Source of the DNA: Xanthocytophaga flava
GTDB taxonomy: Bacteria; Bacteroidota; Bacteroidia; Cytophagales; 172606-1
Length of the DNA: 64,000 bases
Assembly: GCF_030068545.1 (NCBI RefSeq)
Contig: NZ_JASJOR010000012.1
Location: 195,204-259,203, forward strand
Direction of reading: 5' to 3'
Shown here: positions 17,502 to 25,490 of the stretch, one piece after another
Layout of the letters: every line of letters begins with the position of its first letter
Numbering within the stretch: the first letter of the stretch is position 1
Made by a program: the position numbers and the translations under genes
The notes under the pieces: generated by a model
What the model saw: the letters and a program-made list of their open reading frames with translations, nothing else
What the model was told of the DNA's origin: nothing
The model's database searches: none

Positions 17502-18227
17502 ATGAAAACGAAGTCTTTAATTTATAGCATTTGCTTGTTCGTCTTACTGTCATTCACTGCTTGTGAACCATGGGAAGTTGTAAGAGGTAGTGGAGCTGTT
17601 ATCACAGAAACCCGATCTGTTGGAACATTTAATCAAATAGATGTAAGCAGCGATATTGAAGTATATCTGACACAGGGACCTGGACAACCATTACATGTAG
17701 AAGGACAAGACAACATTCTAAATGTACTGGAAACTTATGTCAGAAACAATAAGCTGGTTATTCAATATCAGCGTGGTGTCACTGTACGATCACATGAGCC
17801 TGTACGTATTTATATTACTACTCCTCAACTGGAAGAAATACATGTTAGTGGATCTGCCTATGTGGAAGGTATGACTAACTGGACTGTCAATGATTTTGAT
17901 TTGTCGGTATCTGGCTCAGGAAAAATGGAAATGACACTACTGGATGCAGATGAAGTAGAAACAGATATCTCTGGTTCCGGTAATATTTATTTACAAGGAG
18001 ATTGTAGAGAGCATGATATTGAGATATCAGGTTCTGGGGATGTACATGCTTTTGATCTAATCAGTAAAGATGCGAATGTACATATAAGCGGAAGCGGGAA
18101 TTGTGAACTAACTGTACAAAGCCAGCTGGAAGCACATATCAGTGGAAGTGGAACTGTCCGATATAAAGGCCATCCAACTATCCGAACAAATATTTCCGGA
18201 TCTGGAAAAGTAATCAATGCAGAGTAA
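17502..18227 (+). CDS. Head GIN domain-containing (DUF2807) lipoprotein, copy 1
   Basis: A 241-residue lipoprotein with lipobox SFTAC (Cys21). The mature part is a DUF2807 putative auto-transporter adhesin, head-GIN domain, here repeatedly punctuated by (I/V)SGSG turns (VSGSGKMEM, ISGSGNIYL, ISGSGDVHA and further copies), forming a right-handed beta-helix-like ladder. The N-terminal GSGAVITETRSVGTFNQIDV segment is typical of the family. Function is unknown; a structural or adhesive surface role is usually proposed. A paralog follows 118 nt downstream, separated by a hairpin. Same strand and similar leader (TTTCAACTATG) as the preceding genes. Confidence 0.85.
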   Translation: MKTKSLIYSICLFVLLSFTACEPWEVVRGSGAVITETRSVGTFNQIDVSSDIEVYLTQGPGQPLHVEGQDNILNVLETYVRNNKLVIQYQRGVTVRSHEPVRIYITTPQLEEIHVSGSAYVEGMTNWTVNDFDLSVSGSGKMEMTLLDADEVETDISGSGNIYLQGDCREHDIEISGSGDVHAFDLISKDANVHISGSGNCELTVQSQLEAHISGSGTVRYKGHPTIRTNISGSGKVINAE

Positions 18228-18241
18228 TAGGTCTTTTAGAA

Positions 18242-18279
18242 AATAATCCTGAACAGAATGCAACCTGCTCAGGATTATT
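18242..18279 (+). terminator. Intrinsic terminator between the two head-GIN genes
   Basis: An 11-bp stem (18242-18252 with 18269-18279) is extended inward by three more pairs after one mismatch, followed by a short T-rich run. It would separate or attenuate transcription of the second copy. Confidence 0.65.
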
Positions 18280-18345
18280 TGTATCTAATAACCAGAATTA
18301 CAACTCAATCAAAAAGATATGAACCATTCATTTAATGATTATACT

Positions 18346-19077
18346 ATGAAAACGCTACATCTGATAGTTTTGTTTATTTGTTCATCTGTTGGATTTGCTT
18401 ACGCGCAAAATAGTTTACTTGGAGTAAAAGGAGAAGGCCCCGTAATTACCCAAAATCGTTCAACTCAGGCCTTTGATGCTATTGATGTGTCAAATGATGC
18501 CGATGTTTATATTACACAAGGCTCTTCTCCGTCTATACGGGTTGAAGGGCAGCAGAATATTCTTGATGTTCTTAAGACAGAAGTAGAGGGAAAAAGATTG
18601 AAGATTCACTATGGACGGATCAATGTTCGTAAACACGAGCCAGTGAAGGTGTATGTTACTACTGCAATGCTGACATCCGTACATATCTCTGGCTCTTCTT
18701 CTGTCAAAAGTGAATCTGTATGGGATTTGCGGCATGAAGATTTTGAGAGCAAAATATCCGGTTCCGGGAACATGCAACTGAAGATTCGTGAGGCAGATCA
18801 GGTAAAATCATCTATCTCGGGTTCTGGTAATATGACACTGGGAGGTAACTGTAATGCCCTTGATGTACATATTTCTGGTTCAGGAAATGCAAATGCATTT
18901 GACTTAGTAGCAGGAAATGTAGATGCTTCTATCACTGGTAGTGGAAACTGTAGAGTAAATGTTCAGGAAAGTCTGAAAGTGCACACAAGTGGCAGTGGAG
19001 ATGTCCGATACAAAGGTAATCCTAAATCAATAAACAAACGTTCTACAGGCTCAGGTGGAGTAACAAAAGAAAGTTAA
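18346..19077 (+). CDS. Head GIN domain-containing (DUF2807) exported protein, copy 2
   Basis: A 243-residue paralog of the preceding gene with the same ladder of SGSG turns (ISGSGNMQL, ISGSGNMTL, ISGSGNANA, ITGSGNCRV, TSGSGDVRY). Unlike copy 1 it has a signal peptidase I site (FAYAQ) and no lipobox cysteine, so the pair differs in anchoring. The frame can start at 18319, but ATG 18346 begins the signal peptide (MKTLHLIVLF) and has the same ACTATGAAAACG start context as copy 1. The two most likely arose by tandem duplication. Function is unknown. Confidence 0.83.
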   Translation: MKTLHLIVLFICSSVGFAYAQNSLLGVKGEGPVITQNRSTQAFDAIDVSNDADVYITQGSSPSIRVEGQQNILDVLKTEVEGKRLKIHYGRINVRKHEPVKVYVTTAMLTSVHISGSSSVKSESVWDLRHEDFESKISGSGNMQLKIREADQVKSSISGSGNMTLGGNCNALDVHISGSGNANAFDLVAGNVDASITGSGNCRVNVQESLKVHTSGSGDVRYKGNPKSINKRSTGSGGVTKES

Positions 19078-19101
19078 ACAGGAGGATTCAAACCTCCTGT
19101 T
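19077..19101. terminator. Terminator between convergent head-GIN and M28 genes
   Basis: A 9-bp GC-containing stem (19077-19085 with 19093-19101) with a 7-nt loop overlaps the stop codon of the second head-GIN gene and lies 20 nt from the stop of the convergent peptidase gene. Confidence 0.6.
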
Positions 19102-19120
19102 CTTATATAAGTGAAAATGC

Positions 19121-20605
19121 TTATTTATAAAGTTGTGTACCTGCATCAAAGTATTTATCTCCTGTTTTCCAAAATGGACGTGCCGGAGCATTGCCTATCA
19201 TACGACAGGAGTAAACATAGGCAGAGAAGAATTTGTACAGATAGTTATAATCCAGTGTACTGGGTTCGTCAGAAGCCTGATGATAGAATTTGGTAACGTC
19301 TCCACTAAAAGAAGTAAAGCCCATACTAAAAGTAGGAGCAGGAATCCCTTTCTTGGCAAAGTTTACGTTATCTGAACGGTCAAACAACCCCTGCTCAGGT
19401 GCCGGATCATCGGTAGCCTTCAGTCCATATGTCTCACATGCTTTTTTTATGAATCCCTCTGCTGTGGTACGTCCCAGACCAATAATTGTGGCAATTGATG
19501 TATCATTATAACCAGCATTGTCACTGTTAAAGCAGTATACAATCTTATTCAGTTCCAGCGGTGAATGTTCCACAAACCATCTGCTTCCCAGTAAGCCTTT
19601 TTCTTCACCTGTGAAAAGAATAAATAAGGCAGATCTTTTGGTTGGATATTTCGCGAGGTTTTCAGCTGCTGAGAGAACAGTTACAGAGCCAACTGCATTA
19701 TCACGAGCACCATTGTAAATGGTATCGCCTTTTTCGTTGGGATTGCCCACACCGATATGGTCATAGTGGGCAGAGTAGGCAATGTATTCGTTCTTTAATT
19801 TAGCATCCGTTCCTTCTACATACCCCACAATATTATAGGTGTTAAACTTTTTCTCTGCGATGCCGCTGATTTTGATCTGTACTTTGGCTTTTTTACTATC
19901 TGTCCAGTAAACGGCTTCTTTACCTTCCGGATCATGCAGCCAGATATGTGTAAGTGATGGTTTTGCCTTAGTAGTGGATTCATCCAACTCAACAGAGCCT
20001 CCTTTGAAATAACTTGTTAATAGTTTCCATGGCAGTTGTTGATTGGCATATAGTTCTATAATTCCCACAGCTCCTTTTTCTGTTGCTCTTTTGGCTTTCT
20101 CCTGTCTGGCAGACATCCATGCCCGGGGATTGGTTTGTTGAGGCAGACCTGCTTTTACAATAATAACTTTGCCTTTTACATCCGCACTTTTAAAATCTTC
20201 TTCTGTTCCATAGTTCAGAAAGATACCTTCTGCATCTAAAGAAACATTCTCTCCATCCAGTTTCAGCGTACTTTCTTTAAGTAGGAAAGTAGTATTGTTG
20301 TAGGCAACAGTTACTTCACTAGGAGCAGATACTGTGCGCATAGCTACTGGCTGTAGATAATCCGGATAGGCTGGAAGAGGTTTCACTCCATAACTTTGTA
20401 GCTGTGTCGTCAGATAGCGGGCTGCAATGAGTTGTTCAGGAGAAGGCGTTTGCCGTCCCTTGAGTTCGTCTGACGCCAGAAAATAAATATGGGATTCTAT
20501 CTTTGCCTTATTGACTGTAGCATCTGTGATTTTTTTGTCATCTTTCTGAGCAAATACCGCAGAAGTTAGAAGTGTAGTTGCTGCAAGCAGGAAAAGTTTC
20601 TTCAT
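19121..20605 (-). CDS. M28 family zinc metallopeptidase, exported
   Basis: A 494-residue exported aminopeptidase-like enzyme. The signal peptide ends in VFAQ. A protease-associated-like insert (about 120-240) precedes the M28 catalytic domain, whose di-zinc ligands are visible: H in YSAHYDHIG, D in GARDNAVGS, the FTGEEKGLLGS glutamates, D in CFNSDNAGY, and a late H in KFYHQASDEPST. It hydrolyses N-terminal residues or short peptides in the periplasm or at the surface. It is a single gene with its own promoter (20629-20658), divergent from the cation transporter and convergent with the head-GIN gene. Confidence 0.92.
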   Translation of the reverse strand: MKKLFLLAATTLLTSAVFAQKDDKKITDATVNKAKIESHIYFLASDELKGRQTPSPEQLIAARYLTTQLQSYGVKPLPAYPDYLQPVAMRTVSAPSEVTVAYNNTTFLLKESTLKLDGENVSLDAEGIFLNYGTEEDFKSADVKGKVIIVKAGLPQQTNPRAWMSARQEKAKRATEKGAVGIIELYANQQLPWKLLTSYFKGGSVELDESTTKAKPSLTHIWLHDPEGKEAVYWTDSKKAKVQIKISGIAEKKFNTYNIVGYVEGTDAKLKNEYIAYSAHYDHIGVGNPNEKGDTIYNGARDNAVGSVTVLSAAENLAKYPTKRSALFILFTGEEKGLLGSRWFVEHSPLELNKIVYCFNSDNAGYNDTSIATIIGLGRTTAEGFIKKACETYGLKATDDPAPEQGLFDRSDNVNFAKKGIPAPTFSMGFTSFSGDVTKFYHQASDEPSTLDYNYLYKFFSAYVYSCRMIGNAPARPFWKTGDKYFDAGTQLYK

Positions 20606-20628
20606 TTGTACTATGGTTTTAGTTTTTA

Positions 20629-20658
20629 CAAAAGTAAAAAAATAAGAAAGCCAACAAA
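20629..20658 (-). promoter_or_regulatory. Bacteroidota primary promoter of the M28 peptidase gene
   Basis: On the minus strand TTTG (20655-20658), an 18-nt spacer and TACTTTTG (20629-20636) match both consensus elements. The start codon is 24 nt downstream. Confidence 0.6.
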
Positions 20659-20714
20659 GAATCTTATGAATAGAAGAGAACTTTACCTGCTAAACGGGTG
20701 TTGAGACAAACTGT

Positions 20715-20747
20715 TTCTTTTGCATGGAAGATTATTATGCAAAAGAA
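20715..20747 (+). promoter_or_regulatory. 11-bp inverted repeat upstream of the cation transporter gene
   Basis: TTCTTTTGCAT (20715-20725) and its exact complement (20737-20747) flank an 11-nt spacer and end 23 nt before the ATG. The arm-to-arm distance of two helical turns suits a dimeric regulator; a leader hairpin is the alternative. Confidence 0.4.
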
Positions 20748-20770
20748 TTTCAGGAGAATATTGAATATAT

Positions 20771-21772
20771 ATGACCGAAGCTAAAGAAAATCTTAATTAT
20801 CAAAAGATTATAGCCATTGTTGGGGTTGTACTATTTGCATTTAAAATAGTTGCCTGGTATTTGACTAACTCAGTAGCTATTCTTACAGATGCGCTGGAGA
20901 GTACCATCAATGTAATCAGTGGATTCATTGGATTGTATAGCTTATATATTTCAGCACAACCGCGGGATCGGAATCATCCATATGGACATGGGAAGATAGA
21001 GTTTATATCAGCAGCTGTTGAAGGAACTTTGATTTTTGTGGCAGGACTTGTCATTATCTATGAGGCTATTATTAATCTCACAGAACCTCATCCGGTAGGG
21101 AAGCTGGATTATGGTATATTGCTGGTTAGTATTACTGCATTAGTTAATTATGGAGTGGGGTATGTGGCTGTTCAGAGAGGAAAGAAGAATAATTCGCTGG
21201 CTTTAATAGCCAGTGGAAAGCATTTGCAGTCAGATACCTATTCTACCATTGGTATTGTAGTTGGACTGATTTTGTTATACCTAACCAGGCTAGCCTGGTT
21301 AGATAGTGTTGTTGCACTGGTGTTTGCCGGATTAATTTTGTATACAGGGTATAAGATTATCAGAGGGTCACTGGCGGGTATAATGGATGAAGCTGATGAG
21401 GAATTGCTAAACAAGGTAGTTGCCCTGTTACAAAAATCCCGTAGAGAAAACTGGATTGATATGCACAATCTCCGTATCATTAAATATGGAAGCCGGCTGC
21501 ATCTGGATTGCCATCTTACTGTACCCTGGTATCTTACTGTACTGGAGGCTCATAAAGAAGTAGCTGCATTGGAGAAACTGGTTAGAGATAACTTCGGTGA
21601 AAGTGTCGAGATGTTTGTACATATGGATGCATGTGAAGACTTTTCATGTAGTATCTGTACAAAAGATGATTGCCAGGTACGCAAACATTCTTTTGAAAAT
21701 CGTTTCGAATGGACGTTGGAGAACATTCTTCGAAATCAAAAACATAATGTAGAGACTGCCCGGGCAAAATAA
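20771..21772 (+). CDS. Cation diffusion facilitator family transporter
   Basis: A 333-residue CDF metal/proton antiporter that exports divalent cations such as Zn, Fe or Co. About six membrane helices occupy residues 10-205. Metal-site segments are TDALESTINVIS in helix 2 and HPYGHGKIEFIS in the following loop, with the second D-x-x-x-D-like site in helix 5 (LDSVVALVF). The cytoplasmic C-terminal domain (about 210-300) has the family HNLRIIKYGSRLHLDCHLTV segment. Unusually, the tail carries a cysteine cluster (DACEDFSCSICTKDDC, about residues 283-298) that could bind metal. It is a single gene with a palindrome upstream. Specificity is not assigned. Confidence 0.92.
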   Translation: MTEAKENLNYQKIIAIVGVVLFAFKIVAWYLTNSVAILTDALESTINVISGFIGLYSLYISAQPRDRNHPYGHGKIEFISAAVEGTLIFVAGLVIIYEAIINLTEPHPVGKLDYGILLVSITALVNYGVGYVAVQRGKKNNSLALIASGKHLQSDTYSTIGIVVGLILLYLTRLAWLDSVVALVFAGLILYTGYKIIRGSLAGIMDEADEELLNKVVALLQKSRRENWIDMHNLRIIKYGSRLHLDCHLTVPWYLTVLEAHKEVAALEKLVRDNFGESVEMFVHMDACEDFSCSICTKDDCQVRKHSFENRFEWTLENILRNQKHNVETARAK

Positions 21773-21794
21773 GCTCTTTTCATGAAAAGGCATA

Positions 21795-21831
21795 CAGGCT
21801 CAGAAGATTAAGAAAAACGCTTTTGAGCCTG
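21795..21831 (+). terminator. Possible terminator after the cation transporter gene
   Basis: An 8-bp stem (21795-21802 with 21824-21831) with a 21-nt loop lies between two convergent stop codons. There is no T-tract, so this is tentative. Confidence 0.35.
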
Positions 21832-21840
21832 AAGGTCGGT

Positions 21841-22347
21841 TCAATCGACATGCCAGCTACCGATTGTTTCTTTACTGTTTCTTTGCTGAATAAGTAAACC
21901 TATAAGATTTTCATTGACTATTTTCTTACCGGTTTCTGACAATTCATCCGGTGTTTGTTTGACAAAGCCAACTTTCTCCCCTCCATCTTCATAGTAAAAG
22001 ATAAGTGGTTCAAATTCATGTGATTTTCCGTTCTCCTGTAATGTAAAAGAGGTAGTGGACCTGCCTGGAACCGATACCTGAATAGATACATTTATGGATG
22101 TTAATCGATTGTTTTCAAACACCATATCATGATAGGTAACCTGAATACCTCTGTCTTTCAATTTTTTGGCAATGGTTGTTAATGTCTCATGAGAGATTTG
22201 TGGCTTAATAACGAAATAGATACTATCAGGTTTAAATCGTTCTTTTAACGATTGTCCTACTGCAAAAAGTACTGCTATAAAGAACACTATAAGTAGGCCA
22301 GGCAACAGTTGACCTTTACTTTTTTGAGTGCTGGTAGTTGTAGTCAT
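21841..22347 (-). CDS. Hypothetical single-pass membrane protein
   Basis: A 168-residue protein I do not recognise. A Thr/Ser-rich N-terminus is followed by one membrane helix (about 14-32, LPGLLIVFFIAVLFAVG). A soluble domain follows with two features resembling the C-terminal parts of BlaR1/M56-type proteins: alternating strand-helix-strand (FVIKPQISHETLTTIAKKLK, IQVTYHDMVFENNRLTSIN) and a helix near the end (IVNENLIGLLIQQ). It is a lone gene, convergent with the cation transporter. No catalytic motif is visible. Confidence 0.6.
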   Translation of the reverse strand: MTTTTSTQKSKGQLLPGLLIVFFIAVLFAVGQSLKERFKPDSIYFVIKPQISHETLTTIAKKLKDRGIQVTYHDMVFENNRLTSINVSIQVSVPGRSTTSFTLQENGKSHEFEPLIFYYEDGGEKVGFVKQTPDELSETGKKIVNENLIGLLIQQRNSKETIGSWHVD

Positions 22348-22694
22348 AATTCAGACAGTTTATTCAGTGTAAACTTCCTGTTTCTGCAACAGGATATATT
22401 CTATTTGAATAGCAATAATGGATTGATATATAACTGATTATTGTATATCTTCGCACTGCTCTGGTATAGTAGTTTCGATACAAATGAAGTGCCAGAGCCC
22501 AAATGTGTATTTTTTAGCAGGCTCGCTGCAAATTCAAAAAACATAGCGTCCGGGACTGAACGTTGTTTGTTCGATAATGGGAAATATGTTTAATCAGATA
22601 AGTTGTTACTAGTGAGCCTACCTTTTCTTTGTGCTAAATATTTTTATGACTTTAAGAGCTATGTTATAGCTAGTAAGCTATTCATCTTATAGTA
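22348..22694. other. Intergenic region, no gene seen
   Basis: AT-rich spacer between divergent genes. The only structure found is a 7-bp inverted repeat GCTCTGG/CCAGAGC (22458-22464 with 22492-22498). No consensus promoter was identified. Confidence 0.4.
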
Positions 22695-22727
22695 TTGTAT
22701 TTAGTCGTTAAAGAACTTCCAGACGTT

Positions 22728-23756
22728 GTGAACAGATTTGCTTATACTCGGCAAGATCACCTGATTCGGGGAATAGTTTTACCTATATTTGTACTTATTC
22801 TTAATTCTATACTGCTGGAAAGTATATACTGGCATGACTGGAGGCTATTTATTATTACAACAGCTATCTCTTCCTTTATCTATTACTTTCACTGGTTTAC
22901 TAATAATGCCATTGCATTATGGATTCATCGTCTCTATCCTTCTTACCACCAATTTGCCTTACGTGCTTTGGTTTCATATATCCTGGTAAGCTGTAGTTCC
23001 TCGACTATAACTTTTGTTATTTTTCAGCTATACAAGTTGGTGGGTTATACACTTGTATATGAAAGGCAAGTATGGGCATTTGGATTTGTGTTGGGAGTAG
23101 TTATTCTGGTTGCCAGTATTTATGAAGGGACGAATGCATTGGAGCAGTGGAAAAAATATTTTATTGAGTCAGAATCGTTAAAGAAAGCACAACTACAAAG
23201 TCAGTTAGAGGTTCTTAAGAACCAGGTCAATCCTCACTTTTTATTCAATAGTCTAAACTCTTTGGGCTCTTTGATTGAGGAAGATCCCAAACAAGCCAGT
23301 CGTTTTCTGGATGAACTCTCTTCGGTATATCGTTACCTTCTGCGCACCAATGATCAGGATCTGGTAGAGTTACATACCGAAATTCAATTTATCCAATCGT
23401 ACTTTAATCTCTTGCATACCCGGCATGGGAGTTCTTTGCAATTGGTAATGGATATAGATCCATCATTTCATCAACACCAAATTCCTCCTCTGACACTACA
23501 ACTTTTGGTTGAGAATGCAGTAAAACACAATATTATTCTACCAGATCAGGAACTGGTTGTACAAATTCGAACCGATGAAAATGGAGAACTGCTGGTAAGT
23601 AATAATTTGCAACGCAAAAAAGTAAGAGTGCTTAGCAATGGAGTTGGATTAAATAATATTCTGACCAAATACAGAATGCTGGGGCAGGCTTCTCCCAGAA
23701 TTGAAGAGCAGGATGGTCAGTTTATGGTGACTCTACCCCTTATCCTGCAAGCATGA
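22728..23756 (+). CDS. LytS/YehU-type sensor histidine kinase, non-ATG start
   Basis: A sensor kinase of about 342 residues with four hydrophobic segments (about 10-140), a coiled linker and a His_kinase domain whose phospho-acceptor motif is NQVNPHFLFNSLNSL. The GHKL ATPase domain follows, with LLVENAVKHNI and NGVGLNNILTKYRMLG. Such kinases usually phosphorylate a LytTR response regulator, but none is encoded next to it. No in-frame ATG exists between the upstream TAA (22674) and conserved sequence. GTG 22728 gives an N-terminus MNRFAYTRQ; TTG 22695 is the alternative. Confidence 0.87.
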   Translation: MNRFAYTRQDHLIRGIVLPIFVLILNSILLESIYWHDWRLFIITTAISSFIYYFHWFTNNAIALWIHRLYPSYHQFALRALVSYILVSCSSSTITFVIFQLYKLVGYTLVYERQVWAFGFVLGVVILVASIYEGTNALEQWKKYFIESESLKKAQLQSQLEVLKNQVNPHFLFNSLNSLGSLIEEDPKQASRFLDELSSVYRYLLRTNDQDLVELHTEIQFIQSYFNLLHTRHGSSLQLVMDIDPSFHQHQIPPLTLQLLVENAVKHNIILPDQELVVQIRTDENGELLVSNNLQRKKVRVLSNGVGLNNILTKYRMLGQASPRIEEQDGQFMVTLPLILQA

Positions 23757-23800
23757 TACCTAAATGTTTGATTGATAACACGGAAGAGGTAACTTGCCTG

Positions 23801-23832
23801 AAGTAATGTTTAAAATAGATAGAACATTACTT
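23801..23832 (+). promoter_or_regulatory. 10-bp inverted repeat directly before the Crp/Fnr gene
   Basis: AAGTAATGTT (23801-23810) and its exact complement (23823-23832) are 12 nt apart. The right arm overlaps a TTACTTTG -7-like sequence and ends 4 nt before the ATG at 23837. It could be an autoregulatory operator or a leader hairpin hiding the start codon. Confidence 0.45.
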
Positions 23833-23836
23833 TGTT

Positions 23837-24421
23837 ATGATACCACCTATTGATCTTTTAAAACAACTCATTGATTACAGCTATCCACTTCCTGATAAGG
23901 ATTGGGAAATTTTTTCAAAGATATGGACATCTTTTTCGGCTAAACGAAAAGAGGTACTTACCCATGCAGGTGAAAAGGAAAAGTATCTGTATTTTGTAGT
24001 AGATGGCGTGCAGCGGGTATATTACTTTGACGATCAGGACAGAGAAGCCACATTAGTATTTACCTATTCACCTTCTTTTGGTGGAGTGCTGGATGCATTA
24101 CTTCTGCAACAACCATCCCGCTATTTTTATGAAACTCTGACTCCATCAGTATTTTTACGGGCCTCAGCAACTGATTTGCTGGCATTAACTGAGCAGAGTC
24201 GTGCAATAGAATTATTGGTAAGACAAGGTCTTGTGCAGGCTTTGGCCGGAGTACTGGAGAGACTGGCTGAGTTGCAATGCTACTCGTCAGAAGAAAAGTT
24301 TAGAAAGCTTTTGCAACGGAGTCCGCACATTTTGCAGCGGGTGCCTCATAAATACCTGGCTAATTATCTGGGTATTGATCCAACTAATTTTAGCAAGCTG
24401 ATAAACAAAGTGAAAATCTGA
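23837..24421 (+). CDS. Crp/Fnr family transcriptional regulator
   Basis: A 194-residue regulator with an N-terminal cyclic-nucleotide-binding-type beta barrel (EKEKYLYFVVDGVQRVYYFD and the following strands, about 40-115), a dimerisation helix and a compact C-terminal helical segment ending in YLANYLGIDPTNFSKLINKV, the recognition helix. Residues that contact cAMP in Crp are not conserved, so the ligand is unknown; this short type is common in Bacteroidota. The DUF4345 and DinB genes follow on the same strand within 70 nt and 4 nt and may be targets or operon members. The inverted repeat just upstream suggests autoregulation. Confidence 0.85.
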   Translation: MIPPIDLLKQLIDYSYPLPDKDWEIFSKIWTSFSAKRKEVLTHAGEKEKYLYFVVDGVQRVYYFDDQDREATLVFTYSPSFGGVLDALLLQQPSRYFYETLTPSVFLRASATDLLALTEQSRAIELLVRQGLVQALAGVLERLAELQCYSSEEKFRKLLQRSPHILQRVPHKYLANYLGIDPTNFSKLINKVKI

Positions 24422-24490
24422 AATCTTGGTAAATACCAAGAGTGTTGTGTATAAATACATTCATCTTTGTATATCTTATTACATAACACT

Positions 24491-24901
24491 ATGAAAACTA
24501 ATTTAGTAACTATCCTCTCAAGAGGTTTTATCCTCTTTTCAGCTTTAAGCTTGTTGTCTGTCAGTTTGATGGCATTTGTCAACCCGCAATCTGTCATGGA
24601 TCTGGTACAGGTTAATCTACCTAATACAGATGCATTTAGTTCTATACGAGGCGTATATGGAGGTGTTGGATTGACTATTTTTATTAGCCTGCTTTATCTT
24701 ATGCGAAAAGATGTACAACTGGGATTGATTTTCCTGTCAATGCTTTGGGGGTTTTATGCATTATCCCGTTTGATAACCATCTTTTCTGAAGGAAGCCTTG
24801 GCGCATTTGGGACACAATGGTTATGCATTGAATCAATCCTGTTTGGGATATCTATTATTTTGTTGTTTCTACATAAAAGAACTTTAGCTGTTAATTACTA
24901 A
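24491..24901 (+). CDS. DUF4345 domain-containing membrane protein
   Basis: A 136-residue protein with four hydrophobic helices, matching DUF4345 (short four-helix membrane proteins) by the SSIRGVYGGVGLTIFISLLY segment in the middle. The open frame extends to TTG 24467, but ATG 24491 begins the first helix region (MKTNLVTILSRG) and a TTG / CATCTTTG promoter-like pair lies just upstream of it. It ends 4 nt before the DinB-like gene, which indicates co-transcription. Function is unknown. Confidence 0.78.
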   Translation: MKTNLVTILSRGFILFSALSLLSVSLMAFVNPQSVMDLVQVNLPNTDAFSSIRGVYGGVGLTIFISLLYLMRKDVQLGLIFLSMLWGFYALSRLITIFSEGSLGAFGTQWLCIESILFGISIILLFLHKRTLAVNY

Positions 24902-24905
24902 CGAA

Positions 24906-25490
24906 ATGAAACCTGTATTAAAAGACCAGCTATTAGATTCATTGGAAGAACAAGTGGAAAAACATCTTCGGCAGTGTGTTGAACAGTTTCAGAATCTTAG
25001 TGAGGACATTTTATTAGCTCCTGCTACCAATGGAGGATGGAGTATTGCACAGTGTCTGGAGCATTTGAATAGTTATGGCAAGTATTATCTACCTCAAATT
25101 CAGAAAGGATTGACCAAGGTGCAGTTAAAGCCTAATGTAGAAACTTTTCGTAGTACCTGGTTAGGAAGGTATTTTACCAGAATGATGGACCCACAGACAG
25201 GAACGAGAAAATACAAAGCTTTTAAAGGGCATATTCCTGATCAAAACCTGAACCCCTATGCTGTAGTAGCCGAATTTATCCAGCAACAGGAGACTCTATT
25301 GGCTTATATCCGTCAGGCTCGTCATGTAGACTTAAATTGTATTCGTATTCCTATCTCAATCCTGCAATGGATACGTCTAAAACTAGGAGATGTGTTACAG
25401 TTTTTGATTGCACACAATGAAAGACATATAGTGCAGGCTCAACGAAATATTCCTATCCTGACTTCATCTGCAAACTCTGCACCTGTCTGA
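24906..25490 (+). CDS. DinB family protein
   Basis: A 194-residue four-helix-bundle protein of the DinB/YfiT-like superfamily. It shows GGWSIAQCLEHLNSYGKYYL and a late HNERHIVQAQRNI; the histidines at the ends of helices 2 and 4 are the usual metal ligands. Some relatives are bacillithiol or mycothiol S-transferases, others have no known role. It starts 4 nt after the DUF4345 stop, so the two genes are very probably translated from one mRNA under the Crp/Fnr-linked promoter region. Confidence 0.82.
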   Translation: MKPVLKDQLLDSLEEQVEKHLRQCVEQFQNLSEDILLAPATNGGWSIAQCLEHLNSYGKYYLPQIQKGLTKVQLKPNVETFRSTWLGRYFTRMMDPQTGTRKYKAFKGHIPDQNLNPYAVVAEFIQQQETLLAYIRQARHVDLNCIRIPISILQWIRLKLGDVLQFLIAHNERHIVQAQRNIPILTSSANSAPV

